The notes under the pieces are model-generated. The model was given only the letters and a program-made list of their open reading frames with translations, was not told where the DNA came from and ran no database searches. A stretch of DNA of 8,348 nt from CAYGKP01 sp964350605 (GTDB lineage: Bacteria > Bacteroidota > Bacteroidia > Cytophagales > JAAEPT01), in NCBI GenBank assembly GCA_964350605.1, contig CAYGKP010000105.1, forward strand, positions 1-8,348, given 5' to 3'. The position numbers and the translations under genes were made by a program. This document shows positions 1 through 7,523 of the stretch, one piece after another; the stretch's first letter is position 1; each line of letters starts with the position of its first letter.

Positions 1-640
1 TTTGCTCCTCGCGCCCACCGAGGAAAAGGACTGGACCGCCCCCTGGGAAGCCAGCATCGAACCCCTGTGGAGCGAGGACCGGGTGCGCATTCGCGCCAGC
101 TTTCATGAATCCGACCCCAAGGCGGAGCACGAATTGATCGTCACCCCGCGCATGGCCTTTGGCACCGGCCATCACGGGACGACCTATTTGATGGTCAAGA
201 CCTTGCTGGAATTGCCCGTCGAAGGATTGGACGTTTTGGACGCAGGGACGGGCACCGGGGTGCTGGCCATCCTGGCCCACAAGCGTGGCGCGCGACGGGT
301 GGTGGCCTACGACAACGACACCTGGGCCTATGAAAACCTACTCGACAACGCGAAGGAAAACGGGGCCCAGTCAATCGAAATGGCCTTGGGTACCTTGGAT
401 GAGGTGCCCGCAGCGAAGGGACCGTTTCAGGTTATTTTGGCCAACATCACCCGCAACGTCCTCTTGGCTGAAATGAATGGCTTCGCCGCTCGTTTGGACG
501 AAAAGGGGTATCTTGTCCTTTCGGGATGTTTACCCCAAGACCTTCCCGTCCTTCAATTGGCCGCGCAAGACGCCGGCCTTCGCTTTGTCCGCTCGGACGA
601 GCGAGAAAATTGGCTGATGGCCGTTTTTCAAGCCCATTGA
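1..640 (+). CDS. prmA: Ribosomal protein L11 methyltransferase PrmA, 5'-truncated by window edge
   Basis: This cytoplasmic enzyme uses S-adenosylmethionine to methylate lysines and the N-terminal amine of ribosomal protein L11. The visible 212 codons run in frame from base 2 to the TGA at 638-640. The start lies outside the window; family members are usually about 275-295 residues, so roughly 60-80 N-terminal residues of the L11-recognition domain are missing. Three signatures are visible: the PrmA block TPRMAFGTGHHGTT (143-184), the SAM-binding glycine loop LDAGTGTGVLAI (236-271), and the ILANITRN segment (about 434-457), which sits where class I methyltransferases carry their motif IV. The opening DWTAPWE and RASFHESDPKAEH stretches match the form of the protein seen in Bacteroidota. 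The next gene starts on the last base of the stop codon. No damage is seen in the visible part. Confidence 0.95.
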   Translation, partial: LLLAPTEEKDWTAPWEASIEPLWSEDRVRIRASFHESDPKAEHELIVTPRMAFGTGHHGTTYLMVKTLLELPVEGLDVLDAGTGTGVLAILAHKRGARRVVAYDNDTWAYENLLDNAKENGAQSIEMALGTLDEVPAAKGPFQVILANITRNVLLAEMNGFAARLDEKGYLVLSGCLPQDLPVLQLAAQDAGLRFVRSDERENWLMAVFQAH

Positions 641-642
641 TG
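638..642 (+). other. TGATG stop/start overlap joining prmA and the large gene
   Basis: The prmA stop (TGA, 638-640) and the ATG of the next gene (640-642) share one base. No Shine-Dalgarno-like purine run precedes the ATG, so re-initiation by terminating ribosomes is the likely route. The overlap supports choosing 640 as the start, as does the signal peptide that begins exactly there. Confidence 0.75.
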
Positions 643-699
643 AAGCAGTTTCTTCTTACCACTGTCCTGGCCCTTTCGACCCTCGCGCCGATTTGTGCG
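640..699 (+). other. Signal peptide of the giant exported protein
   Basis: Residues 1-20 have a short n-region with one lysine (MKQ), a hydrophobic core FLLTTVLALSTLAPI and a probable signal peptidase I site after A20, followed by QVYTF. The cysteine at position 19 is preceded by A-P-I, which is a poor lipobox, so lipoprotein processing is less likely. Confidence 0.85.
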
Positions 700-3600
700 C
701 AGGTGTACACCTTTTCCGACGAGCCGGAGACCTTCGTCCTCGACGTGAAGGCCGCCCTGGAAGTCACTAGCAAACCCGAAGCCCTTGAGGCCATGGCGCA
801 AATGGACGAACTGTGGTCCGGCGCGTTGCCCGGCGATAAGAAGGCCCGCTTCATGGAAGTGATGCAGCTTCTCGTGGACCGGAAGTTCAAGGCCTACCCC
901 CATTTCTCGACCTACATCCGGACCGTCCATGCCGCGACGGGGCCCGGCGAAGTACGAGGCGCGGACCTGGACACGCTGTTCCTGATGATCGAATCGCTGG
1001 CGAAGACGCAGAACAAACCCAACTGGACCGCCTACCTGACCACCCTGCGTCGGTACTACGAGGAGGACTTGTTGTACCAAAGCAGCTTCAACAAGCTGTA
1101 TGCCTTGGGTGGCAAGGGGCACCTGCGGTTGCTCACCCCGCCCGAGCCCGAGCCGGAGCCCGAATACGCCCCCGAGCCGGAGGATTACGAGACCTATGAT
1201 CCGTATGCCACCGAGGATTACGATGCCTACGAAGAGGACTGGGAAGCCGATGTGTTCGACGACTGGGAGACGGAAAGTTGGGGTACCGAGGATTGGTCGG
1301 CACCCGCTGCTGATCCTGTCGTGACGGCCGAGACGGTGTATGAATTTGCGCCGCCGCCGCTGCCCACATTGGAGGGGGAAATCCTTCACCTCGATGGGGT
1401 GGACTTGGTGATCGTGACCCAATACGACTCCGTTGCTCTGAAGAAAACCAGCGGTGATCTCATGATCCCCAAAGGCATTTGGGTCGGGGAAGGAGGCACC
1501 TTCGACTGGGCAGCGGCCGGTCTGCCAGAAGTCTACGCCGAGATGAAGGGGTATGACATGGTCATCCGCAACCCAAAGTTGACAACGTATGATGCAACGC
1601 TCAACCACCCGGGCCGCGTGAAAACCCCGCCAGAAGGCATCTTCAATTTCGAGAGCAAACCGCGCCGCGATACCATCTCGAACAGCTTTCCCCGCTTCAT
1701 GTCCTACGATGCGGATGTTGTCGTGGAAGGCCTGGGCGAAGGCATGCGGTACGAGGGGGGCTATTCCTTGCGGGGACACCGCTTCTCGTCAGCCAGTTAT
1801 AAGGAGGGTGAGTCGAAGCTCGTGGTCGAGCGGGGTGGTCAGGATCGCTTGGAGATCAGGGCCCCGAACATCGCTTTTGGCGACTCGACAATCACGGCCA
1901 TGCCCGCAGCCATTACCATCCGCGACCGCCGCGACTCGATCTATCACCCCGGCATGGAGGTGCGCTACAATCGCAACACCCAGCGCCTGTTCCTTCGCAA
2001 GGATGACAAAGGCGGCTATCGCAATGCCCCGGTCATCGACTCATACCACCAAATCGAGATGATCATCGACGGGATCATCTGGAACTTGGAGGACAGCCTG
2101 ATTGCCTTCCAGATTCTTCAGGCCCGCAACCGGGTGCCCGCCCTATTTGAATCGATGGGCTATTTCGACGAGATCCGCTACCTGCAATTGCGCGGGATCT
2201 ACAATTTCCATCCGCTGCAGATGGCCGTCAATTATTCCTACGAGAACCGCCGCCGCGACTTCTTGTCCGACGACCTGGCCAAGCGCTACAACATCAACCC
2301 TTCGACCATGCGGGCGGCCCTGGCAGCCTTGGAGCCTTATGGCTATTTGGATTACGACCCCATCGAGGGCCGAGTGACCATCCTGGAAAAGGGCAGCCGC
2401 TACTTCCTGGCGCGTCTCAAGAAGAAGGATTACGACCACATCCAGATCATCTCACTCTATTCGGCCGGGCCGAACGCCGAGCTGAACCTGAACGACATGA
2501 TCCTGACCGTTCACGGGGTGTCGGAGATGCAGGTATCCGATTCGCTCGACGTGCGCTTCATTCCCGAGGGGAACAACGTGCGCATCGGCAAGGACATGTT
2601 GATCGAGTTTGACGGTGAGATCACCACCACCAACCACGTTTTCAAAGGCCGCAATCTGCGTTTCGACTACCAGAACTTCTTGGTCAGCATGGATTCGGTG
2701 GCGCACATCGTGTTCACCGTGCCCGTGCCCGACAGCACAGGTGCCGTCGCCGAAGGGCAGGAGGAAACCCTGGAAAACACCCTACAAAACTCCTCGGGGA
2801 CGCTCTACATCAACAAGCCGGAAAACCGCGCAAACCTCCAGAGCTACCCCGAATACCCGTACTTTGATGCCGAGAAAGGCGGCTATTTCTATTTCGATTC
2901 GAAGTCGATCCTTGAGGGGGCTTACGACAAGTCGGTCAAGTTTGAGATTCCGCCGTTCGTCGCTGACTCCCTCTCCGCCAACCTGGCCGAGTCGATCAAG
3001 TACCCGGGTACCTTTTTCTCCGGCGATATCTTCCCGCCTTTCGAAGAAACGATCGGTGTATTGCCCGACAAGTCTTTTGGGTTCATTCACCCGATTCCGG
3101 CCGAGGGCTATGCCCTGTACGGCACAACGGCCAAGGCCTTTGGTACCATCCGTCTCTCTCGCCAGGGCATTCGGTTGGACGGACGGGTTGAATACCTGAA
3201 CACGGTGGTGTACAGCAACGACTTTGTGATGTACCTCGACCGCGTCCAGGCCACCTGCGACAAAGGCACCACCAAGCCGGGCATCAACAAGGAGCTGGAC
3301 CCCAAAATCACCTTCCCCCAAATGGCGGGCTCGAACTTCCAGATCAATTGGTTGCCCTACAAGGATAGCCTCTACATGGAGACAGTCGGTACCGGCTTGT
3401 TCGACTTTTACGATCACTCGGCCAAGCTGCAAGGTGTTTCGACGGTCAACCGCGGGGGCATGTACGGCTCGGGCATTTTGGAAACCCGTGGCTCGCGTAC
3501 GTTCTCGACTCAGTATCATTTCGAACAAAAAAACTATGGGGGCCGCAATGCCAAGTTTGAAATCCTGTCGGAGGATCCGGTAAAACCCGCGCTCTTGTCC

Positions 3601-5430
3601 GATAACGTAAACCTTCAATTCCGCCTGGACTCTGGTTATGCCAGTTTCTCGCCCGAGGTGCGGGGCTTTGCGTCGAACAGCTTTCCGTATCTGCAATACA
3701 AAAGCTCGCTGTCGCAAGGGCGTTGGGACTTGGACAAACGCCTGATTACCCTGAAGGGTACCGGCGGTTCATCAGACTATTTCTATTCGACCCACCCGAA
3801 GCAGGACTCGCTGGTCTTTAACGCGGAGAGTGCGTTGTATGTAATGGACTCCACGCGCCTGGACATCGCGGGGGTCGAGCGGATCAACGTGGTGGATGCC
3901 TGGCTTTACCCCCACGAGGAGAAGGTGGTCATCCGCGCCGACGCCAACATGGATCACCTCTCGAAGGTCCGCATCGTGGCCGATACGACCAATGGGTACC
4001 ATACCCTGGTGCGCGGTGAGATCGACATCTTCTCGCGCCAGAAGTTCGATGGTCACGCGATCTATCCCTACGTGAACACCGCGGGCGACAGCACCGAGAT
4101 TCCCTTCGATAAATTCACCAAGCGTGATGTGCCCGGAAAGCGGGGCGATGTGGAAACCCACACGGTTTCGTACAGCGAGGCAAAGACGGCCGACTCGGCC
4201 TACATCGCGCCGAAAATGCTCTATGAAGGCAAGGTCAGCCTCTATGCCGAGAACCAAATTCTGGCCTTCGATGGCTCGGTTCGCTTGGACCTTCGTGGGC
4301 CCCTGCAAGTGCCCTACACCCTCAAGTACAAAATGGAGGAGAACGTCGACCAAGTGCGTGTGCCGGTTGACGGAGTGACCACCGAGCGGGGCTTCCCGAC
4401 GTTCACAGGCATTCACCGGCGCAAGTACCAGCGGGGTGTCTACCTCACTTTCTTGACCCAGAAAATCGCCCAGACCGACCCGAGTGTCTTCGAGGCCTTT
4501 GGCCTGATCGAATATGACCAACCGACCGAGTCGTTTCGCATCGGAAGCCAGACCCGTTTGGCCGATTCGACGGCACTGGAAGGCAACCTGATTACCTACA
4601 ACGAGGAACAGGAGTCGTTAACCCTTGCGGGGAAATTCGATTTCATCCCGCCTTGGGGCGAAGAGGTGAAGGATCACCCAATTGATATCTACGCGGCAGG
4701 TTCGGGCACACACACCCTGAAGGATTCCCTGACCGAATTGGATGTTCTAGTCGACATTGACTTTGTGCTCCCACCCGGCTTGCTCGGGCAGATGGGTAGC
4801 CGGCTGGGCGATGTGGCCGAGATGATCAGCTTGCCACGTGCCAAGTCCTACAAGCCGGCTGACCGCGTACGGTTCGCGCCGCTGATCGGCGAGAAGGCGT
4901 CGCTGAACTTCCAGGAGAAGGCCTTGCAGGAGCCGGTGGGCTGGCATACCGCTTCGGGTAAATTCTCGAAGGGTGTCATCATGGGCCGCGTAAAAATGCG
5001 CTGGTCGCATGAGCAGAACGCCTGGTATAGCGTGGGTCCAATCACTTTGAGTAGTTGTGGCAACACCACGGTGAACGCACAATTGCTCGGCTACCTCGAA
5101 ATTGGTTACGGTGGCGAAAAGGAGAAGGTCACCTTGTACTTGGAGGCCAATGCCACCAACTGGTACTTCTTCCGCTTCCAGGACAATCACTTGTTCACCA
5201 GTTCGTCGAACGACGACTATAACGTGGTGATTCAAAGCAAGTCGAAGGAAAGCGCGAACGCTGAGAAGGGTTTGTACTACTTCGCCCCCGAAGACCCGGT
5301 ACAGAAGGCGATTTTCATCAACCGCTACAAAAGCAACTACCTCGGCATCACGCCCTCTGGGGTAGAAATTGAACGCTCGACTGCGCCCGAGATGCGGGGC
5401 TTCGAGGATTACTTAGAAGACAGCGAATAG
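640..5430 (+). CDS. Giant exported protein of unknown function (1596 aa)
   Basis: I do not recognise a characterised function. The wording resembles a large conserved hypothetical family I associate with Bacteroidota; that is memory, not a search. The ATG at 640 is preferred over the in-frame ATG at 526, which lies inside prmA, because a clear signal peptide follows: MKQ, then a hydrophobic core at residues 4-18, with likely cleavage after A20 (ICA|QV). Residues 21-165 look alpha-helical. Residues 167-220 are a Pro/Glu then acidic-aromatic linker. From about 225 to 510 the chain is beta-rich, with blocks such as GEGGTFDW (283-290), SFPRFMSY (349-356) and DSIYHP (432-437). Residues 535-590 resemble a winged helix-turn-helix. 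From about 610 to 1530 short beta strands with recurring F/L-x-G turns dominate. The C-terminus (FEDYLEDSE) is neither a barrel-type terminal strand nor a type IX sorting domain. A periplasmic location is likely. It lies 4 bases before plsY. Confidence 0.9.
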   Translation: MKQFLLTTVLALSTLAPICAQVYTFSDEPETFVLDVKAALEVTSKPEALEAMAQMDELWSGALPGDKKARFMEVMQLLVDRKFKAYPHFSTYIRTVHAATGPGEVRGADLDTLFLMIESLAKTQNKPNWTAYLTTLRRYYEEDLLYQSSFNKLYALGGKGHLRLLTPPEPEPEPEYAPEPEDYETYDPYATEDYDAYEEDWEADVFDDWETESWGTEDWSAPAADPVVTAETVYEFAPPPLPTLEGEILHLDGVDLVIVTQYDSVALKKTSGDLMIPKGIWVGEGGTFDWAAAGLPEVYAEMKGYDMVIRNPKLTTYDATLNHPGRVKTPPEGIFNFESKPRRDTISNSFPRFMSYDADVVVEGLGEGMRYEGGYSLRGHRFSSASYKEGESKLVVERGGQDRLEIRAPNIAFGDSTITAMPAAITIRDRRDSIYHPGMEVRYNRNTQRLFLRKDDKGGYRNAPVIDSYHQIEMIIDGIIWNLEDSLIAFQILQARNRVPALFESMGYFDEIRYLQLRGIYNFHPLQMAVNYSYENRRRDFLSDDLAKRYNINPSTMRAALAALEPYGYLDYDPIEGRVTILEKGSRYFLARLKKKDYDHIQIISLYSAGPNAELNLNDMILTVHGVSEMQVSDSLDVRFIPEGNNVRIGKDMLIEFDGEITTTNHVFKGRNLRFDYQNFLVSMDSVAHIVFTVPVPDSTGAVAEGQEETLENTLQNSSGTLYINKPENRANLQSYPEYPYFDAEKGGYFYFDSKSILEGAYDKSVKFEIPPFVADSLSANLAESIKYPGTFFSGDIFPPFEETIGVLPDKSFGFIHPIPAEGYALYGTTAKAFGTIRLSRQGIRLDGRVEYLNTVVYSNDFVMYLDRVQATCDKGTTKPGINKELDPKITFPQMAGSNFQINWLPYKDSLYMETVGTGLFDFYDHSAKLQGVSTVNRGGMYGSGILETRGSRTFSTQYHFEQKNYGGRNAKFEILSEDPVKPALLSDNVNLQFRLDSGYASFSPEVRGFASNSFPYLQYKSSLSQGRWDLDKRLITLKGTGGSSDYFYSTHPKQDSLVFNAESALYVMDSTRLDIAGVERINVVDAWLYPHEEKVVIRADANMDHLSKVRIVADTTNGYHTLVRGEIDIFSRQKFDGHAIYPYVNTAGDSTEIPFDKFTKRDVPGKRGDVETHTVSYSEAKTADSAYIAPKMLYEGKVSLYAENQILAFDGSVRLDLRGPLQVPYTLKYKMEENVDQVRVPVDGVTTERGFPTFTGIHRRKYQRGVYLTFLTQKIAQTDPSVFEAFGLIEYDQPTESFRIGSQTRLADSTALEGNLITYNEEQESLTLAGKFDFIPPWGEEVKDHPIDIYAAGSGTHTLKDSLTELDVLVDIDFVLPPGLLGQMGSRLGDVAEMISLPRAKSYKPADRVRFAPLIGEKASLNFQEKALQEPVGWHTASGKFSKGVIMGRVKMRWSHEQNAWYSVGPITLSSCGNTTVNAQLLGYLEIGYGGEKEKVTLYLEANATNWYFFRFQDNHLFTSSSNDDYNVVIQSKSKESANAEKGLYYFAPEDPVQKAIFINRYKSNYLGITPSGVEIERSTAPEMRGFEDYLEDSE
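1138..1299 (+). repeat. Pro-Glu repeat and acidic aromatic linker inside the giant protein
   Basis: The DNA begins with near-tandem CCCGAG/CCGGAG hexamers (about 1138-1182), encoding repeated Pro-Glu with one Tyr-Ala interruption. It continues as degenerate Glu-Asp-Tyr/Trp units, including EDYETYDPYATEDYDAYEED (residues 181-200) and later Trp-containing copies up to EDW at 217-219. The segment is residues 167-220, between the helical N-terminal region and the beta-rich body. It is probably a disordered, highly negative spacer. The hexamer repeat could vary in copy number between strains. Confidence 0.75.
2242..2409 (+). other. Winged helix-turn-helix-like segment within the giant exported protein
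   Basis: Residues about 535-590 read as a compact wHTH. A helix (LSDDLAKRY, 542-550) leads through a turn (NINP) into a putative recognition helix (STMRAALAALEPYGYL, 555-570), followed by a short hairpin (DYDPIEGRVTIL, 571-582) as the wing. The pattern of small and hydrophobic residues is what such domains show in cytoplasmic regulators. It is flanked on both sides by beta-rich sequence, and the protein has a signal peptide. The call is by reading only; no profile search was possible. Confidence 0.5.
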
Positions 5431-5434
5431 GCCC

Positions 5435-6097
5435 ATGAGCTATCCTGCATTTCTTGGACTGGGCATGCTGGCTGCTTACTTGGTCGGTTCGATCCCGACG
5501 GCCGTTTGGCTGGGCCGCATGATCAAAGGTGTCGACCTGCGCGAGCACGGCAGCGGCAACGCCGGTGCCACCAACGCCTTCCGTGTGCTCGGCAAACGAT
5601 TGGGCGGCTTGGTGATGCTCATCGACACCTTTAAAGGACTCGGCGCGGTGGCCGTCGCAGGGCTCGCGGGCTTTGTGGGCCTCTACTTCAGCCATCCGGT
5701 GCAAATCTCGACCGAATTGGTCTTTGGCCTCTGCGCGGTGCTGGGCCACATCTTTCCCCTCTACGTCGGCTTCAAAGGCGGCAAGGGCGTGGCCACCATG
5801 CTCGGGGTCGCCATTGGGGTCCATCCCCTGGGGGCACTGTTGTGTTTGGGCACCTTCATCCTCGTGTTCCTGCTTTCGCGCTACGTCAGCCTCGGCTCGC
5901 TGGCCGCGACCTTTGTGTTTCCGATTGTGATGGCCATTCCGGCTTGCAACCCGCATGGTACCAGCGAACTGCTGGTCATGTTCGGGGTCATGGTTTTCGG
6001 CATCGTGGTGCTTTCGCACCGCGGCAACATTCAACGCCTGATGAAAGGTGACGAGAACCGCTTCCGCTTGAAAAAAGAACACGTCTCCGATGAGTAA
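5435..6097 (+). CDS. plsY: Acyl-phosphate:glycerol-3-phosphate acyltransferase PlsY
   Basis: This integral inner-membrane enzyme transfers the acyl group from acyl-phosphate (made by PlsX) to the sn-1 position of glycerol-3-phosphate, giving lysophosphatidic acid, the first committed step of phospholipid synthesis in most bacteria. The 220 residues fit the family, which is usually about 190-220. All three family motifs are intact: SGNAGATN (residues 40-47), GHIFPLYVGFKGGKGVAT (104-121) and HRGNIQRLMKGDENR (195-209). Hydrophobic membrane segments fall near residues 3-27, 56-82, 92-110, 119-145 and 150-193; the third overlaps motif 2 and the last may hold more than one span. The start at 5435 is 4 bases after the preceding stop and gives the expected N-terminal helix ending in GSIPTAVWLGR. 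The C-terminal tail (about 210-220) is charged. The gene overlaps the next by 8 bases. Confidence 0.97.
   Translation: MSYPAFLGLGMLAAYLVGSIPTAVWLGRMIKGVDLREHGSGNAGATNAFRVLGKRLGGLVMLIDTFKGLGAVAVAGLAGFVGLYFSHPVQISTELVFGLCAVLGHIFPLYVGFKGGKGVATMLGVAIGVHPLGALLCLGTFILVFLLSRYVSLGSLAATFVFPIVMAIPACNPHGTSELLVMFGVMVFGIVVLSHRGNIQRLMKGDENRFRLKKEHVSDE
6090..6097 (+). other. 8-base plsY/M20 peptidase gene overlap
   Basis: The ATG of the peptidase gene (6090-6092) lies inside the end of plsY, whose TAA is at 6095-6097. The shared sequence is ATGAGTAA. The 20 bases before this ATG contain an A-rich run (about 6069-6080) but no Shine-Dalgarno core, a pattern known for start sites in Bacteroidota. Translational coupling is likely. 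Confidence 0.7.
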
Positions 6098-7487
6098 TTC
6101 CCTGGGTGCCCAGATCGATGCGTACGTCGCCGCAGAGGAGGGCCGATTTTTGGAAGAACTATTTGGTTGGCTGCGCATTCCTTCGATTAGTGCCGATCCG
6201 GCCCACGCGGGCGATATGACCGCGGCGGCGGACTACATCGCTGAACAACTGAAAGCGGCCGGAGCCAAGACCGTCGAGCAATGGCCGACTTCGGGGAACC
6301 CAGTGGTCTTTGCTGAATTGATTGTCGATCCCGTTGCCCCGACGGTGCTTGTGTACGGCCACTACGACGTGCAGCCGCCCGATCCGGTGGAACTTTGGGA
6401 ACGGCCGCCCTTCGAGCCGTATGTAAAAGGTGCGGGCCTCAGCGAACGCATCTACGCCCGTGGGGCCTGTGATGATAAAGGCCAGGTCCACTTGCAGGTC
6501 AAAGCCTTCGAGACGGCGGTGAGAACTGGCGCGCTAAAGTGCAACGTCAAATACCTGATCGAAGGGGAGGAGGAGATTGGTTCGAACAACTTAGAGCTCA
6601 TCCTTGACGAGCGCAAGGACCGATTGGCCGCCGACTTGGTCCTGATTTCCGACACCTCGATGCTTTCGCTCGAAGTACCGACGATCACTACGGGCCTTCG
6701 CGGCCTCAGCTATTTGGAGGTCACCCTTCAGGGCCCGAACCGCGACTTGCATTCGGGCGTGTACGGCGGCTCGGTCGTAAACCCGGTCAATGCGCTCTGT
6801 GGCGTACTCGCTTCGCTGCATGATGACAACAGCCAAGTAGTGATTCCGGGTTTCTACGACGATGTGGTTTCGGTCAGCCCCGAGGAACGTTCGATGATGG
6901 CCCGCGCGCCGTTCGATAAGGAGGCCTATATGAAGGATTTGGGTGTCGAAGAACTCGGCGGCGAGGAAGGCTTCTTGCCCCGTGAGCGGACCGCGATTCG
7001 TCCCTCGTTCGACATCAATGGGATTTGGGGCGGCTATACTGGTGCTGGTGCAAAGACTGTTCTGCCCGCCGTGGCCCATGCGAAGATTTCTTTTCGTCTG
7101 GTCCCTGCGCAGGACCCCGACCGCATCACCGAACTGGTGGCCGAGCACCTAATCGCCCACACGCCCATGGGCACCAAAATCAAAATCACCCCCCACCACG
7201 GCGGCCACCCAGCGGTGACGCCCATCGAATTGCCCGGTTACCAAGCGGCGGCGGCGGCGATGAAAGACGTGTTTGGCACAGAACCGTTGCCGCAACGAGA
7301 GGGCGGGAGCATTCCCATCGTCCACCTGTTCAAGGCCAAATTGGGCCTCGAAGCGGTGCTGCTTGGCTTTGGCCTCGACGAGGACGCGATCCACTCGCCC
7401 AATGAAAGTTTCGGGGTCGAGAATTATCGCCGAGGTGTCCGTACGGTGACACGTTTCCTTCACGGCTATGGCGAAATTGGACGCTAG
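6090..7487 (+). CDS. M20-family zinc metallo-dipeptidase (CNDP2/carnosinase-like)
   Basis: This is a cytoplasmic di-zinc exopeptidase that hydrolyses dipeptides or short peptides; the exact substrate cannot be read from sequence. The 465 residues match dipeptidases of the CNDP2 subgroup (about 450-475). Alignment by eye gives a complete active site: metal ligand H91 and catalytic-support D93 (GHYDVQP), bridging D128 (GACDDKGQ), general base E161 and metal ligand E162 (EGEEEIGS), D188 (ISDT), and H435 (IHSPNE). The lid/dimerisation domain carries H221 (DLHSGVYGG), a histidine that completes the neighbouring subunit's site in known dimers, and GGYTGAGAKTVLPA near 311-324 is also conserved in type. 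There is no signal peptide. The gene starts inside plsY and ends 36 bases before the dsbD-like start. It may be a general peptide-turnover enzyme carried along in the operon rather than a partner of its neighbours. Confidence 0.95.
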   Translation: MSNSLGAQIDAYVAAEEGRFLEELFGWLRIPSISADPAHAGDMTAAADYIAEQLKAAGAKTVEQWPTSGNPVVFAELIVDPVAPTVLVYGHYDVQPPDPVELWERPPFEPYVKGAGLSERIYARGACDDKGQVHLQVKAFETAVRTGALKCNVKYLIEGEEEIGSNNLELILDERKDRLAADLVLISDTSMLSLEVPTITTGLRGLSYLEVTLQGPNRDLHSGVYGGSVVNPVNALCGVLASLHDDNSQVVIPGFYDDVVSVSPEERSMMARAPFDKEAYMKDLGVEELGGEEGFLPRERTAIRPSFDINGIWGGYTGAGAKTVLPAVAHAKISFRLVPAQDPDRITELVAEHLIAHTPMGTKIKITPHHGGHPAVTPIELPGYQAAAAAMKDVFGTEPLPQREGGSIPIVHLFKAKLGLEAVLLGFGLDEDAIHSPNESFGVENYRRGVRTVTRFLHGYGEIGR

Positions 7488-7523
7488 CGAATGTTTTTCT
7501 TCGCGCCACGGTTTCCACTACCA

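Noticed and set aside
526..639. N-terminal extension of the giant gene to an in-frame ATG at 526.
   Set aside because: The extension lies entirely inside prmA, is Arg/Pro-rich like an out-of-frame product, and would bury the signal peptide that begins at 640.
682..699. Possible lipoprotein signal in the giant protein, with cysteine at residue 19.
   Set aside because: The residues before the cysteine are A-P-I, which is a poor lipobox, whereas ICA|QV is an acceptable signal peptidase I site.
628..1779. A 383-codon open frame on the minus strand opposite the start of the giant gene.
   Set aside because: High-GC coding DNA keeps the antisense frame open. The opposite strand encodes a signal peptide and ordered domains, while the antisense product is a low-complexity Arg/Gly/His-rich sequence with no family resemblance.
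2782..4521. Long minus-strand open frames of 311 codons (2782-3717) and 249 codons (3772-4521).
   Set aside because: They are antisense to the continuous 1596-codon gene, are rich in Arg, Val, Gly and His, and show no recognisable motif or plausible start context.
5340..5430. C-terminus of the giant protein as an outer-membrane barrel end or a type IX secretion sorting domain.
   Set aside because: It ends FEDYLEDSE, with no terminal aromatic strand and no conserved sorting-domain pattern, so neither idea is supported.
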